Part shown: piece by piece, positions 60,536-62,494 of the stretch | How positions within the stretch are numbered: position 1 is the first letter of the stretch | Layout of the letters: each line of letters opens with the position of its first letter | Assembly (NCBI GenBank): GCA_020845955.1 | Contig: JADLEU010000245.1 | Location: 1-62,494 of the forward strand | Length of the DNA stretch: 62,494 nt | Reading direction: 5' to 3' | DNA from: Anaerolineales bacterium | Lineage (GTDB): Bacteria > Chloroflexota > Anaerolineae > Anaerolineales > UBA6663 | Program-made: the position numbers and the translations under genes | Notes under the pieces: generated by a model | What the model was told of the DNA's origin: nothing | Database searches by the model: none | Seen by the model: the letters and a program-made list of their open reading frames with translations, nothing else

Positions 60536-62362
60536 ATGACCGACGTAGACGGTGAAGTGTTGAGGATCCAACAGATGCTGTATGCGCAAGCAAAGGAGAA
60601 CCACGATAGACGATTCAAACGGCTGTACAAGTATCTCACCCATCCCGAATGGGTCGCCCTGGCGATTGACGCGGTACTGGTCAATCGCGGCAGCCGCACC
60701 GCGGGCATAGACGGCATGGCACGCAAGCACTATCTGACCGACGAAGCGCGCAGGCAGTTGGCAGAGAGCATCACGACCGAACTCGCCAACGAAACCTACG
60801 CGCCGCAACCGGTCAGGCGCGTGTACATCCCGAAGGCCAACGGTCAAAAACGGCCCCTGGGCATCCCCACCCTCAAGGACCGCGTGGTCCAAGAACTGGC
60901 GCGGATGCTCCTGGAGCCCATCTACGAGGGCACCTTCCTGCCGTGCTCGTACGGGTTTCGGCCCAAACGCTGCACCTGGGACGCCCTTGCGGAAGTGCAT
61001 AACTTCCTGCTGCCCCACCAGGGCTACCACATGGTCATTGAGGGCGACATCCAGGACTGCTTTGGAACAATCCGCCACGGCCTCTTGATCAAACAACTGC
61101 GCCGGCGAATCCTCGACAAACAGGTGCTGCGGCTGATCTGGAAGATGCTGCGGGCCGGGTACCTGGAGGATTTGCGGTATCACGAGACCGAGGCCGGAAC
61201 GCCTCAGGGCGGGATTGTGTCGCCGCTGCTCGCGAATGTCTACCTGCACATGTTGGATGAGTGGTTCCACGAACACTACCTGAAGTACTCCGCGATGCAA
61301 CGACTGGTCGCAGCGCGTTGCACCGGACGCAAGAAAGCCGCTCAGAACCTGTACGTGCGGTATGTCCGGTACGCCGATGACTTCGTCGTGCTGATGCGGG
61401 GCACGAGGGAAGAAGCGGAAGCGCTCAAACAGCAGGTGGCGACATTCATTCGCGAACAGATGCAGATGACCCTCAGCGCGGATAAGACGCTCATCACGCC
61501 AGCCACGACCGGGTTCGACTTCTTGGGTGTGCGCAACATCGTTGGGGCGCAAAGAAGCTCAGGCCGACCCATGCCGTATCAGTTGCCGCGGCGGAAATCG
61601 GTCAACGCCTACAAAGATGCCGTTCGATGCCTCACCCACCCCAGCCGGGACGAAATCCACCCGCTGGAACGAATGCGCGCCCTCAACTGGCTGATTGCGG
61701 GTTGGGCCAACTATCACCGCTGGGGCAACGCCAAGCGCACCTTCCACGGCCTCAAGCACTGGACGGTCAAGAAGGTGCACCGCATGCTGCGCCGCTATCT
61801 CTCCACCGGGAAACGGGGTAAGAACCGCCGGCCCCCTGGCTGGCGGACGACCCACCGGCGGTTCTTTCAGCCGGTGGCTGCCTGCCAGAACCTGGCGCGA
61901 AAATACCCGAAATACAAGACCTGGAAAACGCCAGCCGTCAGGACGCCCCACGGGGAATACTATGGGCTCATCCCCATGAGCATCATCTCCACCGGGCAAT
62001 ACTGGCGCTGGCGGGGAGCCAAGATACCGTCGCCGTATGCGGCCGAGAGCCTTGGGCAGGAGCGGGAAACCGAGTTCTACACCGAGGCCGAGGCCGTGCT
62101 TGGCGCGACCATCGGGCCGCGATCACAATGGATGCGCGGGAAGTACAGCTTCACCTACTTCCAGCAGCGCAAGCTGGCCTTCCAGCGTGACCGCTACACT
62201 TGTACAGACTGCGGCTACCAGTCGCAGCGCGGCAAAGGGGAAGTACACGACCTGGAAGCCCATCACATTGACCCGGAAGCGGGCGATATGATGGACAACT
62301 TACAGACCCTGTGCCTCCCCTGCCACCGCCAACGAACGGCTAACGTGTTGAAGCTTGCTTGA
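60536..62362 (+). CDS. Group II intron reverse transcriptase-maturase with HNH endonuclease
   Basis: This 608-residue protein starts at ATG 60536 after ggaggcagtct. RT blocks are clear (GQKRPLGIPTLKDRVVQ, GYRPKR-like GFRPKRCTWDAL, TPQGGIVSPLLANVYL, catalytic YADD near residue 280 in VRYADDFVVL). Then the maturase X domain (MRALNWLIAGWANYHRWG) and a C-terminal HNH zinc endonuclease with CTDCGYQ, HDLEAHHIDP and CLPCHRQR. It should splice the intron RNA and carry out retrohoming. Confidence 0.95.
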   Translation: MTDVDGEVLRIQQMLYAQAKENHDRRFKRLYKYLTHPEWVALAIDAVLVNRGSRTAGIDGMARKHYLTDEARRQLAESITTELANETYAPQPVRRVYIPKANGQKRPLGIPTLKDRVVQELARMLLEPIYEGTFLPCSYGFRPKRCTWDALAEVHNFLLPHQGYHMVIEGDIQDCFGTIRHGLLIKQLRRRILDKQVLRLIWKMLRAGYLEDLRYHETEAGTPQGGIVSPLLANVYLHMLDEWFHEHYLKYSAMQRLVAARCTGRKKAAQNLYVRYVRYADDFVVLMRGTREEAEALKQQVATFIREQMQMTLSADKTLITPATTGFDFLGVRNIVGAQRSSGRPMPYQLPRRKSVNAYKDAVRCLTHPSRDEIHPLERMRALNWLIAGWANYHRWGNAKRTFHGLKHWTVKKVHRMLRRYLSTGKRGKNRRPPGWRTTHRRFFQPVAACQNLARKYPKYKTWKTPAVRTPHGEYYGLIPMSIISTGQYWRWRGAKIPSPYAAESLGQERETEFYTEAEAVLGATIGPRSQWMRGKYSFTYFQQRKLAFQRDRYTCTDCGYQSQRGKGEVHDLEAHHIDPEAGDMMDNLQTLCLPCHRQRTANVLKLA

Positions 62363-62391
62363 TGCAGGGGTGAGGACCCCACCCATGCCTA

Positions 62392-62425
62392 GAGCCGTGT
62401 GACGCGAAAGTGTCACGCACGGTTC
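62392..62425 (+). ncRNA. Group II intron domain V
   Basis: A 34-nt hairpin from GAGCCGTGTGACG through a GAAA tetraloop to CACGGTTC, with the catalytic AGC triad in GAGCC. This is the most conserved group II element and fixes the orientation. Confidence 0.93.
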
Positions 62426-62494
62426 GGCAGTGGCGGAAAAGGGAATCCACCCTGGTCGCAAGGCCAGGAGATGCGCCCTGACCGACCATAACAA

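Larger units (their letters stand above)
60028..62494 (+). ncRNA. Group II intron (3' end at or beyond the window edge)
   Basis: It begins GTGCG, the standard group II 5' end. Exon bases CAACCG (60022-60027, IBS1) pair perfectly with intron CGGTTG at 60235-60240 (EBS1). A 34-nt domain V lies near the end, and the RT-maturase gene occupies domain IV. Domain VI follows domain V within the last 65 bases; its exact end was not resolved. Confidence 0.92.

Overview
The window is mosaic and mobile-element-rich, and most likely comes from a Chloroflexota (Anaerolineae-like) bacterium. This assignment is an inference. It rests on long Thr/Pro-repeat linkers in exported proteins, a Tad pilus locus without secretin or TadD (a monoderm pattern), Replic_Relax/PrgI-type conjugation genes, and the overall protein style. 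No rRNA, tRNA or convincing CRISPR array was found.

Left part (1-15.1 kb). A decayed region (1-1.7 kb) holds a broken phytoene-synthase copy, a possible IS66 relic and small ORFs. It is followed by a minus-strand cluster: XRE regulator, ImmA/IrrE-type peptidase, polytopic membrane protein and squalene/phytoene synthase. A complete Tn7-like transposon (5023-11051) with TnsA, TnsB, TnsC, TniQ and a small XRE regulator sits just upstream of the host XRE gene. It is flanked by a perfect 5-bp duplication (TCGTA). Two bases beyond that duplication begins a 255-bp deleted relative with both ends preserved. A DDE insertion sequence follows, whose transposase is split by a -1 frameshift at an A7 run, and then three unrelated small plus-strand genes.

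Centre (15.1-47.1 kb). About 31 minus-strand genes are packed with 1-40 bp overlaps or very short gaps and read from parA (47.1 kb) to a DnaB-like ATPase (15.2 kb). In transcription order they encode: ParA, a membrane protein, ParB; a lipoprotein, Tad/TadG-like protein, secreted protein, CpaB, CpaE/TadZ, TadA, TadB, TadC, Flp pilin, two TadE-like pseudopilins; then conjugative type IV secretion parts (membrane proteins, VirB2-like, VirB6-like, PrgI, VirB4, M23 hydrolase, coupling ATPase); then a Replic_Relax protein, primase, histidine kinase, Fe-S PD-(D/E)XK-like protein, a second kinase, two response regulators, prepilin peptidase and a DnaB-type helicase. The whole looks like one integrated partition, Tad pilus, conjugation and DNA-processing system with its own signalling. 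A 19-bp direct-repeat box occurs in front of parA and again in front of the Flp pilin gene, the only sizeable gap in the run, and suggests shared control.

Right part (47.1-62.5 kb). An intergenic region carries a perfect 36-bp palindrome. A giant secreted protein (RCC1 repeats, clostripain-like peptidase, Thr/Pro linker, beta-helix) follows. Then comes a GC-rich plus-strand module: UvrD-like helicase, several small unknown proteins and a DUF6094-type DNA methyltransferase, with strong hairpins in three of its leaders. A group II intron with an RT-maturase-HNH protein interrupts the next gene. Its 5' splice site is supported by a perfect six-base exon/intron pairing, and its 3' end lies at or beyond the window edge.
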